In this document: in pieces, positions 37,463 through 44,357 of the stretch
Layout: every line of letters starts with the position of its first letter
How positions within the stretch are numbered: the first letter of the stretch is position 1
Assembly (NCBI RefSeq): GCF_003601985.1
Contig: NZ_QZXA01000009.1
Span: 62,001-126,000, forward strand
Reading direction: 5' to 3'
Length of the DNA stretch: 64,000 bases
Source of the DNA: Mesorhizobium jarvisii
Lineage (GTDB): Bacteria > Pseudomonadota > Alphaproteobacteria > Rhizobiales > Rhizobiaceae
Made by a program: the position numbers and the translations under genes
Notes under the pieces: model-generated
Databases searched by the model: none
Told to the model about the DNA's origin: nothing
What the model saw: the letters and a program-made list of their open reading frames with translations, nothing else

Positions 37463-37501
37463 AGGGCAGTTCGCTGTTTCCATGAAACGGCAAACTGCCC
37501 T
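37463..37501. repeat. Long palindromic element (39 bases)
   Basis: Outer arms AGGGCAGTT / AACTGCCCT pair perfectly. After one mismatch, inner arms GCTGTTTC / GAAACGGC pair with one G-T. The loop is CAT. There is no T run, so it is a poor terminator. It lies between two convergent genes (kinase and cysteine-repeat protein), a usual site for dispersed palindromic repeats of rhizobial genomes. Whether it is repeated elsewhere cannot be tested here. Confidence 0.65.
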
Positions 37502-37530
37502 GGATGTCCATCCAGTGATAGCCCGATCAG

Positions 37531-38046
37531 CTATTGCCTGACGTAGCAGCGCTTTTCACGACCGGGAGCGGGATCGCCGAACGTATCATTGTCGCATTGG
37601 ACGCCGTTGCGGAACACGTCCTGCGTGAATTGGCCGCGTGCCCCGTACCTGACCACCTTGCGGCCATAGAAATCGCAGTAGTCGCCTTCATCGGCACAGG
37701 CTGCCCATCTCTCGCGGCGGGGTTCGTCGTAATTGTCATCCGACTGGTCCCGGCCGCGCATGACGATGAAACACGACTTTGGGATGCCCGGCGCCGGATC
37801 GCCAAAAACGCGATTTGAACACGGCACCGCGTCTCGGTCGAAATAGCGCGAGGTCGTGCGGCCCCGGGCGCCGTAGACCACTTCGGCGGGATACGGCAGA
37901 CGGCAGAGCCCGCCCTCGCGCGCGCATGGCTGCAATCGGTCGGCCGACGCGGTCGCCGGGAAAAGGGCGGTGGCGACCGTCGTCGCGCCGCCCAGGTACA
38001 TGAGCGTGAATAATGTGCGCATAGAAATGTTTGGTGCGTTTGACAC
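37531..38046 (-). CDS. Secreted protein with two four-cysteine repeats
   Basis: A 171-residue protein. A signal peptide covers about residues 1-35 (LGGATTVATALFPATASA). Two repeats follow: cysteines 41, 48, 76, 92 and 117, 124, 151, 167, with spacings 6-27-15 and 6-26-15. Each repeat shares YGARG, F or Y-F/V-x-R, C-x-N, F-G-D-P-A-P-G and K-x-C. All eight cysteines outside the signal are paired by this scheme, so two disulfides per repeat are likely. The function is not known; a small binding or protective fold in the periplasm is possible. An inner ATG at 38022 is an alternative start. Confidence 0.75.
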   Translation of the reverse strand: MSNAPNISMRTLFTLMYLGGATTVATALFPATASADRLQPCAREGGLCRLPYPAEVVYGARGRTTSRYFDRDAVPCSNRVFGDPAPGIPKSCFIVMRGRDQSDDNYDEPRRERWAACADEGDYCDFYGRKVVRYGARGQFTQDVFRNGVQCDNDTFGDPAPGREKRCYVRQ

Positions 38047-38438
38047 GATAAGTCCTCCATGCCGTTCAGGCAGCCTACGAATGCAACTCCGCTACCTGCG
38101 AAATGAATCCAGCGCTTTGTGGGCAAATCCGCAAGTGGGATTCGCAAGGTCAAACGCGGCTCAAGCCCGAGTCGTTCCAGGAGCTGCTTTTCAGCCTATT
38201 GGAGTGGCCTCGCGTTTGCCAGATTGCCGCGCGGGCGTGGCTGAATTTTTAAAGCCGGCGGCGAAACAGTCGGCCGCGCACGATTCGCGCGGCCGCGGCG
38301 AATGATCATCGACCGCAAGGCTACAAAGCCGGCGATAGAGCGCAAAAGCCCGCGCCTTGGCCCTTCATTTCTGACAGTGGATTCTGACAATTCATGTCGG
38401 CATTTCCCTGTGCCAAGGATTGCGATCCTTGAGGGAAA
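38047..38438. other. Intergenic region before tRNA-Asp
   Basis: A 392-base stretch with no convincing gene. It holds a short stem ATTCGC / GCGAAT around a GC-rich loop at 38283-38303, and just left of the tRNA a hairpin with arms CATTTCCCT / AGGGAAATG and inner AAGGAT / ATCCTT (38401-38440). The latter falls in the 3' trailer of tRNA-Asp and may aid processing or termination. Confidence 0.5.
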
Positions 38439-38515
38439 TGGCGCGAGTGACGGGGCTCGAACCCGCGACCTCCGGCGTGACAGGCCGGCACTCTAACCAA
38501 CTGAGCTACACCCGC
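38439..38515 (-). tRNA. tRNA-Asp (GTC)
   Basis: A 77-nucleotide tRNA. Acceptor stem GCGGGTG / CACTCGC (one G-T pair), discriminator G73 and encoded CCA. The anticodon stem-loop CCGGC-CTGTCAC-GCCGG has anticodon GTC. The T arm GCGGG-TTCGAGC-CCCGT is regular. Confidence 0.95.
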
Positions 38516-38557
38516 GCATTGACGAGCACGTGTCAGCCGTGTTCGTCGTTGGGGCGC

Positions 38558-38586
38558 TGGATAAGGGGTTCGCCACCGGGTGTCAA
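38558..38586 (-). promoter_or_regulatory. Promoter of tRNA-Asp
   Basis: On the minus strand, -35 TTGACA (38586-38581), 17-base spacer, -10 TATCCA (38563-38558), 43 bases upstream of the mature tRNA 5' end. Confidence 0.65.
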
Positions 38587-38732
38587 GCGCACCAAACCAT
38601 CATAACAACAAACTGGAGAAGGTTTTTTGACAGCCGGCGTTTTGTTCGCAAATCGGGCCTGCGGACAGGGCGTCACCTGTTCATTTGGCCTTGCGAAGCC
38701 GGTCCCGACCGCTTAAAGGTCCGCGCCGGAGC

Positions 38733-38808
<76 letters not shown>

Positions 38809-38906
38809 CTTTTTACCAATGAATTCAATGGCGTCTGCCGGCCCGCTGAGGCCGGCTTTGCGCGTTGCGCCCAGCTATGCGCCCAGAAACGACGATTTGT
38901 GGGCGC

Positions 38907-39986
38907 TCAATAGGCATCTGCGGCGGACTGCTGGAAGTCGGGATGATGGTGACCGTAGGTCGATTCCATCTGTTTTACCGTCATGCCGAGCGAGCCGGCG
39001 GCGTCCCAGATCGGCACGCGGCGCTGCATCAACCAGGTGGCGCGGGTGTGGCGCAGGATGTGCGGCGTCACCTCCTCGCCGAGCTTGGCCTTGACGCGCG
39101 CGGCGTCGAAGGATTTGCGCATCAGGCCGATCGGCTCGCCGCCCTTGGCATGGATCACCGGACCCTTGCCGCCGTCCTTCTGCTTCCACCGCTTCAGATG
39201 CGCGATCGCGCGCCGCGGCAGGCGCATCGGCGGCCGGCGCTTCGTCGTCTCGCGCACGCGTTCGCCGCGACGGTAGAGCACGCCGGCGTCGAGGTCGGGC
39301 CATCCGCCGGCCGGGCCACGGTTCCAGTTGAGCTTGAGGATCGCGGCATGGCGCGTGCCAGTGTAGAGGCCGATGATGATGAAGCGCGGCAGGCATTCGT
39401 AAGTCTTCGGCCTAGCCCGCCGCAACCGCAAGGCGGCGCGCAGCAGCGCGGCGGCTTCCTGGCGCGTCAACCAGCGCTCGCGCGCAACCGGCTTGGCCGG
39501 CAGATCGAAGTAAGGGCGGAAGTTCAGCCGTTTCTCCTTGCAGAAAAGATAGACAGCCGCACGCATGTCCTCGAGCTCGCGCCGTGCCGCCGCCGGGCGC
39601 TTGCGGCTGGCAGCATATTCACGGCAGGTCTCGCCGTCGATAGAGGATAGTGGCTTGTCGCCCCAGAAGGCGGTCAGGAAGGCGATGCGCCCTTCCAGAG
39701 GCTCGGTGTCCGCTTCATCGTCACCATTTTCGGCAGCGGCCTGCTTGGCTGCGAGGTAGTAGTCTAGCGCGGTTGCGCACGAGATGTGATCGGGACCACG
39801 TTCGACGGCGACGGGCTTTTGCTTTTTTTGCCCGATGTATTGCGCGAGCTTTTCCGCCGCGATTTCAGTTTCGCCAACAAGGCATCCCGTTCGCTTGTAA
39901 ACGGCCCCGTCCCGGATGACGAGCCGCTGGACGCCGTCCCGGTCGAGCCGGGGGACGAGGCGGGGAGGACTTTTCCGACGCGGCAT
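38907..39986 (-). CDS. int: Phage tyrosine recombinase (integrase)
   Basis: A 359-residue site-specific recombinase. The catalytic residues are seen in order: arginine in IGLYTGTRHAAILKL, histidine and arginine in PHILRHTRATWLM, and the tyrosine in MESTYGHHHPDF near the C-terminus. The usual L-G-H box is LGMTVK here. The N-terminal arm-binding and core-binding region includes ALDYYLAAKQ. It points at tRNA-Val. The first 223 bases also encode the C-terminus of the excisionase-like gene in another frame. Confidence 0.93.
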   Translation of the reverse strand: MPRRKSPPRLVPRLDRDGVQRLVIRDGAVYKRTGCLVGETEIAAEKLAQYIGQKKQKPVAVERGPDHISCATALDYYLAAKQAAAENGDDEADTEPLEGRIAFLTAFWGDKPLSSIDGETCREYAASRKRPAAARRELEDMRAAVYLFCKEKRLNFRPYFDLPAKPVARERWLTRQEAAALLRAALRLRRARPKTYECLPRFIIIGLYTGTRHAAILKLNWNRGPAGGWPDLDAGVLYRRGERVRETTKRRPPMRLPRRAIAHLKRWKQKDGGKGPVIHAKGGEPIGLMRKSFDAARVKAKLGEEVTPHILRHTRATWLMQRRVPIWDAAGSLGMTVKQMESTYGHHHPDFQQSAADAY

Positions 39987-40159
39987 TTTAGGCGCATTTC
40001 CCTGATGGCAGACGGCGTGACGAAATCCTTGTTGGCAATCTGCTCGATTGTCAAATTGCCCTTGCGCGCCTCGGCCCGCAGCGCCTTCGGCGTCAGCCGG
40101 CCGCCGAAGAAGCGGTCGCAGGCCTCCTGGAGACGAATCGGCGTGTCGTCTTCGCTCAC
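39764..40159 (-). CDS. Excisionase-like DNA-binding protein, overlaps the integrase gene
   Basis: A 131-residue protein with a MerR/AlpA-like helix-turn-helix: IRLQEACDRFFGGRLTPKALRAEARKGNLTIEQIANKDFVTPSAIREMR. A Ser/Pro/Lys-rich tail follows, in which RDALLAKLKS and NTSGKKSKSPSPSNVVPI look like the tails of rhizobial phage relatives. The GTG start at 40159 overlaps the DUF4326 stop (GTGA). Its last 74 codons lie over the integrase N-terminus in another frame (39764-39986). Likely directs excision; family name assigned by position and fold. Confidence 0.7.
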   Translation of the reverse strand: MSEDDTPIRLQEACDRFFGGRLTPKALRAEARKGNLTIEQIANKDFVTPSAIREMRLKCRVGKVLPASSPGSTGTASSGSSSGTGPFTSERDALLAKLKSRRKSSRNTSGKKSKSPSPSNVVPITSRAQPR

Positions 40160-40497
40160 GGCTTGGCCCCGCGATTGGCGAGTTTGAGCAAGACGTCGGC
40201 ATGGCAGGGTGCCCCCGGCTTGCACCAGCAGGCGAGGTTCTTGCCAGTCAATTCTCCGGCGTTCTCGGCGACGAACTGGCGGGTGCGCTCCAGCGCCTGG
40301 ACGTCGGGATCGCGCCCGACACGCATCAGGCCCGCTAGCAGCGCCTTGTAGAGGTCGACGCAATAGGCAGCGTCGCCGTGCTTGCCGACCACGAAAGGAT
40401 TGCCCCATGGGCCAGGGCGCGCCACGGTCACGGTGTTTTCTGGCATGCGCCAACCCTTGCGGCGCGACAGCTGGATCCGTTTGGGCAGGTCGCTCAT
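40156..40497 (-). CDS. DUF4326 domain protein
   Basis: A 113-residue protein with the compact DUF4326 pattern: IQLSRRKGWRMPENTVTVARPGPWGNPF, and at the end LTGKNLACWCKPGAPCHADVLLKLAN. The C-W-C and P-C-H cysteines and histidine suggest metal binding. The family is common in phages and has no established function. Linked by 4-base overlaps to genes on both sides. Confidence 0.85.
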   Translation of the reverse strand: MSDLPKRIQLSRRKGWRMPENTVTVARPGPWGNPFVVGKHGDAAYCVDLYKALLAGLMRVGRDPDVQALERTRQFVAENAGELTGKNLACWCKPGAPCHADVLLKLANRGAKP

Positions 40498-40868
40498 TTC
40501 CTGCGCTCCGGAAAGCTGTGCATCGCACGGTCATAGCTGGCCTTCAGATGTTGGAGCATTTGCCGGCGAACCTCCGGGCCCATCTGGAAGGCTTGTACAT
40601 TGATCGTAGCGAGTGCCGTTCCTATCGCACTCCAGAGTTCAACGACCATCTCATGGGGCGGCATCTCGAACCGGTCTTCTCCCGCATTCAAGGCCTCGAT
40701 CATGCCGACCGATACGCGCTCCATACAAAACGCCCAAGCCTTCTGTTCCTTCGTCAGTGAGGACTGATCCTGGCTCCAGTCAACAAGCTCTCGGAACTCG
40801 TCATAGCCCTTGGCAAATCCCGGTTCGAGAACATCGGCCAACGTGCGCCGCTTCGGCATCTTGGGCAT
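40494..40868 (-). CDS. Phage hypothetical protein, helical
   Basis: A 124-residue protein without recognisable family. It is predicted helical, with a central segment WAFCMERVSVGMIEALN and a basic C-terminus (HLKASYDRAMHSFPERRK). ATGA overlaps on both sides show it is translated with DUF4031 and DUF4326. Confidence 0.65.
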   Translation of the reverse strand: MPKMPKRRTLADVLEPGFAKGYDEFRELVDWSQDQSSLTKEQKAWAFCMERVSVGMIEALNAGEDRFEMPPHEMVVELWSAIGTALATINVQAFQMGPEVRRQMLQHLKASYDRAMHSFPERRK

Positions 40869-41236
40869 CAGAGAAGGCTCCGTTGCTTCGGATCGGCTGG
40901 TGCGCCGGCGCCGAAGCCTTTGGCGCGCAGCTGGGCGATCTGGTCGAGTTTCGCCTGATCGCCCTTAAGTCGGGCCGTGAATTCCGCAGGCCCGTACTTG
41001 TCGGTTTCGATCGCGCCGGCGGCGACGGCTAGCGCGCGCTTAGACTGCGCAATGTCGAAATGCTCCCATGTTGCGTCCATACCGGCGACGCCAAGACCGG
41101 GCGGACGCTGAAACCATTTGCGCTGGACACCGATGCGGTCGGCCATGGCGAACAGTTCGGCGCGCGTGTTGGCCCACATATGGCACATGAGAAGCCGGCC
41201 GAAGGGATGCTTGGCGTTGTCGACGTAGACGGCCAT
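40868..41236 (-). CDS. DUF4031 domain protein
   Basis: A 122-residue protein. MAVYVDNAKHPFGRLLMCHMWANTRAELFAMADRIGVQRKWFQRPP is the DUF4031 signature, and HFDIAQSKRALAVAAGAI follows. The family occurs in phages and bacteria, and the function is unknown. The D-N, H-M and H-F-D residues suggest a small metal or nucleotide site. Confidence 0.88.
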   Translation of the reverse strand: MAVYVDNAKHPFGRLLMCHMWANTRAELFAMADRIGVQRKWFQRPPGLGVAGMDATWEHFDIAQSKRALAVAAGAIETDKYGPAEFTARLKGDQAKLDQIAQLRAKGFGAGAPADPKQRSLL

Positions 41237-41238
41237 CG

Positions 41239-41619
41239 CTAGGCGCTCCCGCCCATGGTTTGTGGGCGCGTCACGACGACTTCGAAATCATCCTCGTCCG
41301 AAGTGGTAGCCCATTGGACGCGCCGCAAAACGGTTGCGAGGATGTCCTCGCCTTGGTCAACGGTAAAGCCTCGCGCGAAGTTCTCGACCATGCCGCCAAT
41401 GACGCGAGAACCGGCCTCGAGCAGGACACCGGCGCTCGTTCCGGCGTTGAGTTCATCGGCGATAAACAAAGCGAACTGTACCGACGCCTCGACGGCGCGT
41501 GCCTGGCAGGCCAAGACAGGATTACCCTTGGTGACCTCTTCAGGGATGTTGGAAAAGGTTTCGCGAAGCACCTTTTCGAAGGCGTCGCGGTTGATGTGTC
41601 CGTGGAAGTGATCGCTCAT
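41239..41619 (-). CDS. Phage hypothetical protein
   Basis: A 126-residue protein beginning MSDHFHGHINRDAFEKVLRETFSNIPEEV. It is mostly helical, with LFIADELNAGTSAGVLLEAGSRVIGGMVENFARGF in the centre and an acidic end. No family recognised. The start overlaps the stop of the small membrane protein gene upstream by 1 base (TGATG). Confidence 0.65.
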   Translation of the reverse strand: MSDHFHGHINRDAFEKVLRETFSNIPEEVTKGNPVLACQARAVEASVQFALFIADELNAGTSAGVLLEAGSRVIGGMVENFARGFTVDQGEDILATVLRRVQWATTSDEDDFEVVVTRPQTMGGSA

Positions 41620-41780
41620 CAGCGCAACCCCACATAAAAACACCCGGCGGCAATCAGCGCTGTGGCGAGGAGAAGGCCGCGCGCCAGCCAGTCGGCGCGC
41701 GGGTTCGACGTTGGATGATTGCAATCGTCGCCGCAGCGGCATTGCGGGAAATTGGGGCAGCGAACCGGGGCTTTGATCAT
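41619..41780 (-). CDS. Small Cys-rich, single-helix membrane protein
   Basis: A 53-residue protein. The N-terminal part has a four-cysteine cluster (VRCPNFPQCRCGDDCNH), a possible zinc knuckle. One transmembrane helix follows (LLLATALIAAGCFYVG). ATG 41780 overlaps the stop of the next upstream gene (ATGA), which supports this start. Confidence 0.65.
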   Translation of the reverse strand: MIKAPVRCPNFPQCRCGDDCNHPTSNPRADWLARGLLLATALIAAGCFYVGLR

Positions 41781-42022
41781 GACGGCAGCACCCAGCCGAG
41801 CAGGGCGAACGGCAGCGCGAACATCAACACGCAAGCGAAGGTGAGCCCGGCCGGTCCGTCACCGCCGATTGCGGCGATGACGCGGGAAGGATCGGCCGCG
41901 CGGCGAAGGTCGGCCAGGATCTCGGACGGCTTGCGGCCGGCGAGGAGCTGGCGCGTAACCCATGCCTCGGCCTCGCGCGACTTGGCGGCCTCGGCGATCA
42001 GGCTTTCGGCGACGGTCTTCAT
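41777..42022 (-). CDS. Small phage protein with C-terminal membrane helix
   Basis: An 81-residue protein. A charged helical N-terminal part (MKTVAESLIAEAAKSREAEAWVTRQLLAGRKPSEILADLRRA) is followed by a hydrophobic segment at residues 58-77 (GLTFACVLMFALPFALLGWV). No family is recognised. It lies 5 bases after the previous gene and is coupled to the next. Confidence 0.65.
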   Translation of the reverse strand: MKTVAESLIAEAAKSREAEAWVTRQLLAGRKPSEILADLRRAADPSRVIAAIGGDGPAGLTFACVLMFALPFALLGWVLPS

Positions 42023-42027
42023 GGCAG

Positions 42028-42252
42028 TCAGCCCTGATGATGTACGGCGCGAGCCTTGGCAAGGTCGGCGGCTTCGGGGCCGTGCTCCTCGATCTGCGCG
42101 CGGGTGAAGTTCGAATGCTCGGCCAGGCTGTCGGCGGTAACCGCCGTGCCGTTCATGCCCATTTCCAGCATCGTGTCGGCCATGCGCTCGACGATGCTAG
42201 TGATGACGGCGGTGGGAATGGTCGGCGCCGGGCGCTGCTGTGTGGTGATCAT
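42028..42252 (-). CDS. Small phage hypothetical protein, first gene of the leftward operon
   Basis: A 74-residue protein: MITTQQRPAPTIPTAVITSIVERMADTMLEMGMNG. No family recognised. ATG 42252 is preferred to the ATG 15 bases upstream because GGAGG stands 9 bases before it. It is the first gene of the leftward accessory operon ending in the integrase, and its promoter region carries three GCGGTA repressor half-sites. Confidence 0.65.
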   Translation of the reverse strand: MITTQQRPAPTIPTAVITSIVERMADTMLEMGMNGTAVTADSLAEHSNFTRAQIEEHGPEAADLAKARAVHHQG

Positions 42253-42294
42253 GGATCTTGCCTCCATCGCGGGATTGCGATTGGAGGCGGACGC

Positions 42295-42332
42295 TACCGC
42301 GATAAAAATACCGCGTCAAGAGTGATGCGGTA
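42295..42332. promoter_or_regulatory. Repressor half-sites before the leftward accessory operon
   Basis: Three copies of the hexamer GCGGTA: on the minus strand at 42295-42300 and 42309-42314, and on the plus strand at 42327-42332. They surround a minus-strand TTGACG (42319-42314), the likely -35 of the leftward operon. The same hexamer recurs next to the CI gene, so one repressor probably controls both places. Confidence 0.55.
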
Positions 42333-42438
42333 TAAATATCTTAGCCGTCGCCGTGCAGGAACGAATCAAATCGTTCTTGATACGTTCTCGTAAGTGAGTC
42401 AGACTGTCGCGTATAACAAGAGCACCAGGGAGCTTGGA

Positions 42439-42690
42439 ATGAGCGCGTTTTTTGTAGTTCAGAGTTTCACGCGAGGCGACAGGGGCGGGCTTCGCCCCGA
42501 CATTCCTGTCCAAGCCCAGAATACAAGTCACGCAAGGCGAATGGCGGAGAGGCTTGCGGCATCAAAGGCGCTCGTTGTCGCCTTTAAGCGTGAAGGCGAT
42601 GCCAATACCGGAGAGTTCGGCGAGGCGATGCTGATTGCCGCTCTTGGCGACGTTCCGGATGAAGTCCGGGAGATGCCGCTAGCCAGCTAG
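42439..42690 (+). CDS. Phage hypothetical protein
   Basis: An 83-residue protein, MSAFFVVQSFTRGDRGGLRPDIPVQAQNTSHARRMAERLAASKALVVAFKREGD and onward. It looks like a small stand-alone alpha/beta protein; no family is assigned. AGGGAG precedes the ATG. It is convergent with the CI gene, overlapping its end by 4 bases, and divergent from the leftward operon. Confidence 0.65.
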   Translation: MSAFFVVQSFTRGDRGGLRPDIPVQAQNTSHARRMAERLAASKALVVAFKREGDANTGEFGEAMLIAALGDVPDEVREMPLAS

Positions 42691-43385
42691 CGGGCTTCGT
42701 ACTTGCCTACAATCCGGTGACAGACGGTCCAGTCGGCGCGGGATACGGTGAAATCCCGTTCCTCGCCCTCAGGAGGATTGTACTGGCGAAGGTGCCAGTC
42801 ACGATCGTCGAACCGCACCAGGCGCTTGATCATTGCCTCTGCTTCTGCGACGGGCGGAACGTGGTAAAGAACCACGTTTCTGTCCCTTGCGGGAGGCAAA
42901 TGCGGGTGCACTAGTGCCATATCGCCGGGCTCGAATGCTGGAAGCATGGATTCCCCGACGACATACACGCCATAGGCCGCTTTCACATTTTCGAGGAAGG
43001 CCGGCCGTTTCACATACTCAATGGCTTCGAACGTGATGATCTGGTGACCTTCGTTCCCGCCTCTTGCTGCTGCATAGACTGGAAAGTTTCGGTCACCAAC
43101 GAGTTCCTTGCCGGGAATTATCAGTGGCTGGAAGCCCTGTGCTCGGCTGTCCTCGCCGACTGATTCCGGTCCCTCGCCAGTCAACAACCAGATTGCCGTG
43201 GTGCCCAACGCCTTGGCGATGCCTTCGAGGTTTTCTGCGCGCGGAGATTTCGACTTCCCTGTCATGATATTCCGGATCAGGGCGTCGCTGCCAACCTCAA
43301 GCGATGCCGAACGCATTGATTTTCCTGTCGCTTCCAAGCGTCTGAGAATTCGCTCTGCGAGCGGAGATGTCGTGTCCGTGCTCAT
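42687..43385 (-). CDS. CI-like phage repressor (HTH plus S24 peptidase domain)
   Basis: A 232-residue repressor. The N-terminal helix-turn-helix is MRSASLEVGSDALIRNIMTGKSKSPRAENLEGIAKAL. The C-terminal LexA/S24 fold has the catalytic serine in VVGESMLPAFEPGD and lysine in AEAMIKRLVRF. The expected cleavage region reads VYAAARGGNEG, with no Ala-Gly pair, so SOS self-cleavage is uncertain. It maintains lysogeny. The operator GCGGT-N6-ACCGC starts 1 base before its ATG. Confidence 0.92.
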   Translation of the reverse strand: MSTDTTSPLAERILRRLEATGKSMRSASLEVGSDALIRNIMTGKSKSPRAENLEGIAKALGTTAIWLLTGEGPESVGEDSRAQGFQPLIIPGKELVGDRNFPVYAAARGGNEGHQIITFEAIEYVKRPAFLENVKAAYGVYVVGESMLPAFEPGDMALVHPHLPPARDRNVVLYHVPPVAEAEAMIKRLVRFDDRDWHLRQYNPPEGEERDFTVSRADWTVCHRIVGKYEAR

Positions 43386-43450
43386 GCGGTAATCTAACCG
43401 CGAGATATTGGAGGCCGTTAGCGGTAAGTTTATCGTTGACAATGCGGTAA
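43386..43450. promoter_or_regulatory. CI/Cro operator region
   Basis: GCGGTAA occurs at 43386-43392, 43421-43427 and 43444-43450, and its reverse form TAACCGC at 43395-43401. The first pair makes an inverted repeat, GCGGT-AATCTA-ACCGC. TTGACA at 43436-43441 gives a -35 for the rightward transcript, inside the operator array. The array separates CI from the Cro-position gene. Confidence 0.65.
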
Positions 43451-43472
43451 ACATATCTCATTCCTATGCGCC

Positions 43473-43712
43473 ATGACGCTCAAGGACCATCTCGTAAAAG
43501 TCGCAACGACCTACGCCGCGGAGAAAGGCTTAAGCCTCTCTCGCGTGTCGACCATCGTCTTTGGAGATGGAAAGGTTCTCGACAGACTGCAGGGCACCGC
43601 TGATTTGACCACAAGTCGGTTCGAAGCGGCGATGCTCTGGTTCTCAAACAACTGGCCCGCTGATTTGGCCTGGCCGGATGGCGTCACGCGACCGATTTCG
43701 GAGGCCGCATGA
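43473..43712 (+). CDS. Cro-position small DNA-binding-type protein
   Basis: A 79-residue protein: MTLKDHLVKVATTYAAEKGLSLSRVSTIVFGDGKVLDRLQGTADLTTSRFEAAMLWFSNNWP. The order helix, LSLSRVSTIVFGDGKVLDRL, helix is compatible with a small helix-turn-helix. Divergent from CI across its operators, it stands where Cro is expected. Overlaps the next gene by 4 bases. Confidence 0.7.
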   Translation: MTLKDHLVKVATTYAAEKGLSLSRVSTIVFGDGKVLDRLQGTADLTTSRFEAAMLWFSNNWPADLAWPDGVTRPISEAA

Positions 43713-44230
43713 TCAAGACGCGCCTCGCTTGCCCGCATCTCGCCGATCGTGGCGCCCGCCTTGCCGGCGTCGGCTTCACCGACCGCCTTGTGCCGCGCCA
43801 GGTCGGCGCCGCTGATTATGAATTCCCCGCTGCGCCGGTTCCCCAAGAGCCTGACCGCGCAGTTGCTGCCGCCGAGGCTTCGCACCTCAAGGCCTCGGCG
43901 GCTTTTTCTTGCTTCACCGAATCCTGCCCGGTTGCCCATCCCTCCGGTCAGGACAGCGCGCCGGCAGTTGCTGCCTCTTCGGCCGGCGCGCTTTCCCACA
44001 CAAGCAACGCGGTCCTGCTGCGCGACCATGTGATGGTGCTGGTTCGTGCGATCGCGGCCTATGAGCGCTGCACCAATGAACGCGCCGTCGCGCTGGCGCT
44101 GACCGAATACGCCACGGCGATCGGGGCGGGTGTGTTGGCTCGCGCCGTCGCCGATCTTGGCGACGAACTGGCCGACGTACCCGCGCATGCGCGCCTGGCG
44201 GCAAACCGATTCCGGAGCGGCGGACCATGA
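43709..44230 (+). CDS. Phage hypothetical protein
   Basis: A 173-residue protein. The first 90 residues are low in complexity (Ala/Pro/Ser). The last 70 are helical: LLRDHVMVLVRAIAAYERCTNERAVALALTEYATAIGAGVLARAVADLG. No family recognised. ATGA-coupled to the Cro-position gene. The first half may not form a fold. Confidence 0.6.
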   Translation: MIKTRLACPHLADRGARLAGVGFTDRLVPRQVGAADYEFPAAPVPQEPDRAVAAAEASHLKASAAFSCFTESCPVAHPSGQDSAPAVAASSAGALSHTSNAVLLRDHVMVLVRAIAAYERCTNERAVALALTEYATAIGAGVLARAVADLGDELADVPAHARLAANRFRSGGP

Positions 44231-44287
44231 GTGCATCTGCTTGCGGGCCTCCATGAAGTGACGCCCGCACACTGAATCCAAAACCCC

Positions 44288-44332
44288 TTTCCCGCCACGG
44301 GAAACGACGCCGGGATTTCCCGGCGCGGGAAA
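44288..44332. promoter_or_regulatory. Two tandem palindromes before the CII-like gene
   Basis: TTTCCCG-CCA-CGGGAAA at 44288-44304 and TTTCCCG-GCG-CGGGAAA at 44316-44332 have perfect 7-base arms and identical spacing, 28 bases apart. They lie 26 bases before the CII-like start and are likely operator sites for a phage or host regulator. Confidence 0.65.
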
Positions 44333-44357
44333 CCTTTTGCGTCTGAGGAGGCCAACG

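Noticed and set aside
38627..38655. tRNA-Val promoter TTGACA with AAATCG
   Set aside because: The -35 is perfect, but no acceptable -10 is found at 16 to 18 bases, and it lies about 80 bases from the tRNA.
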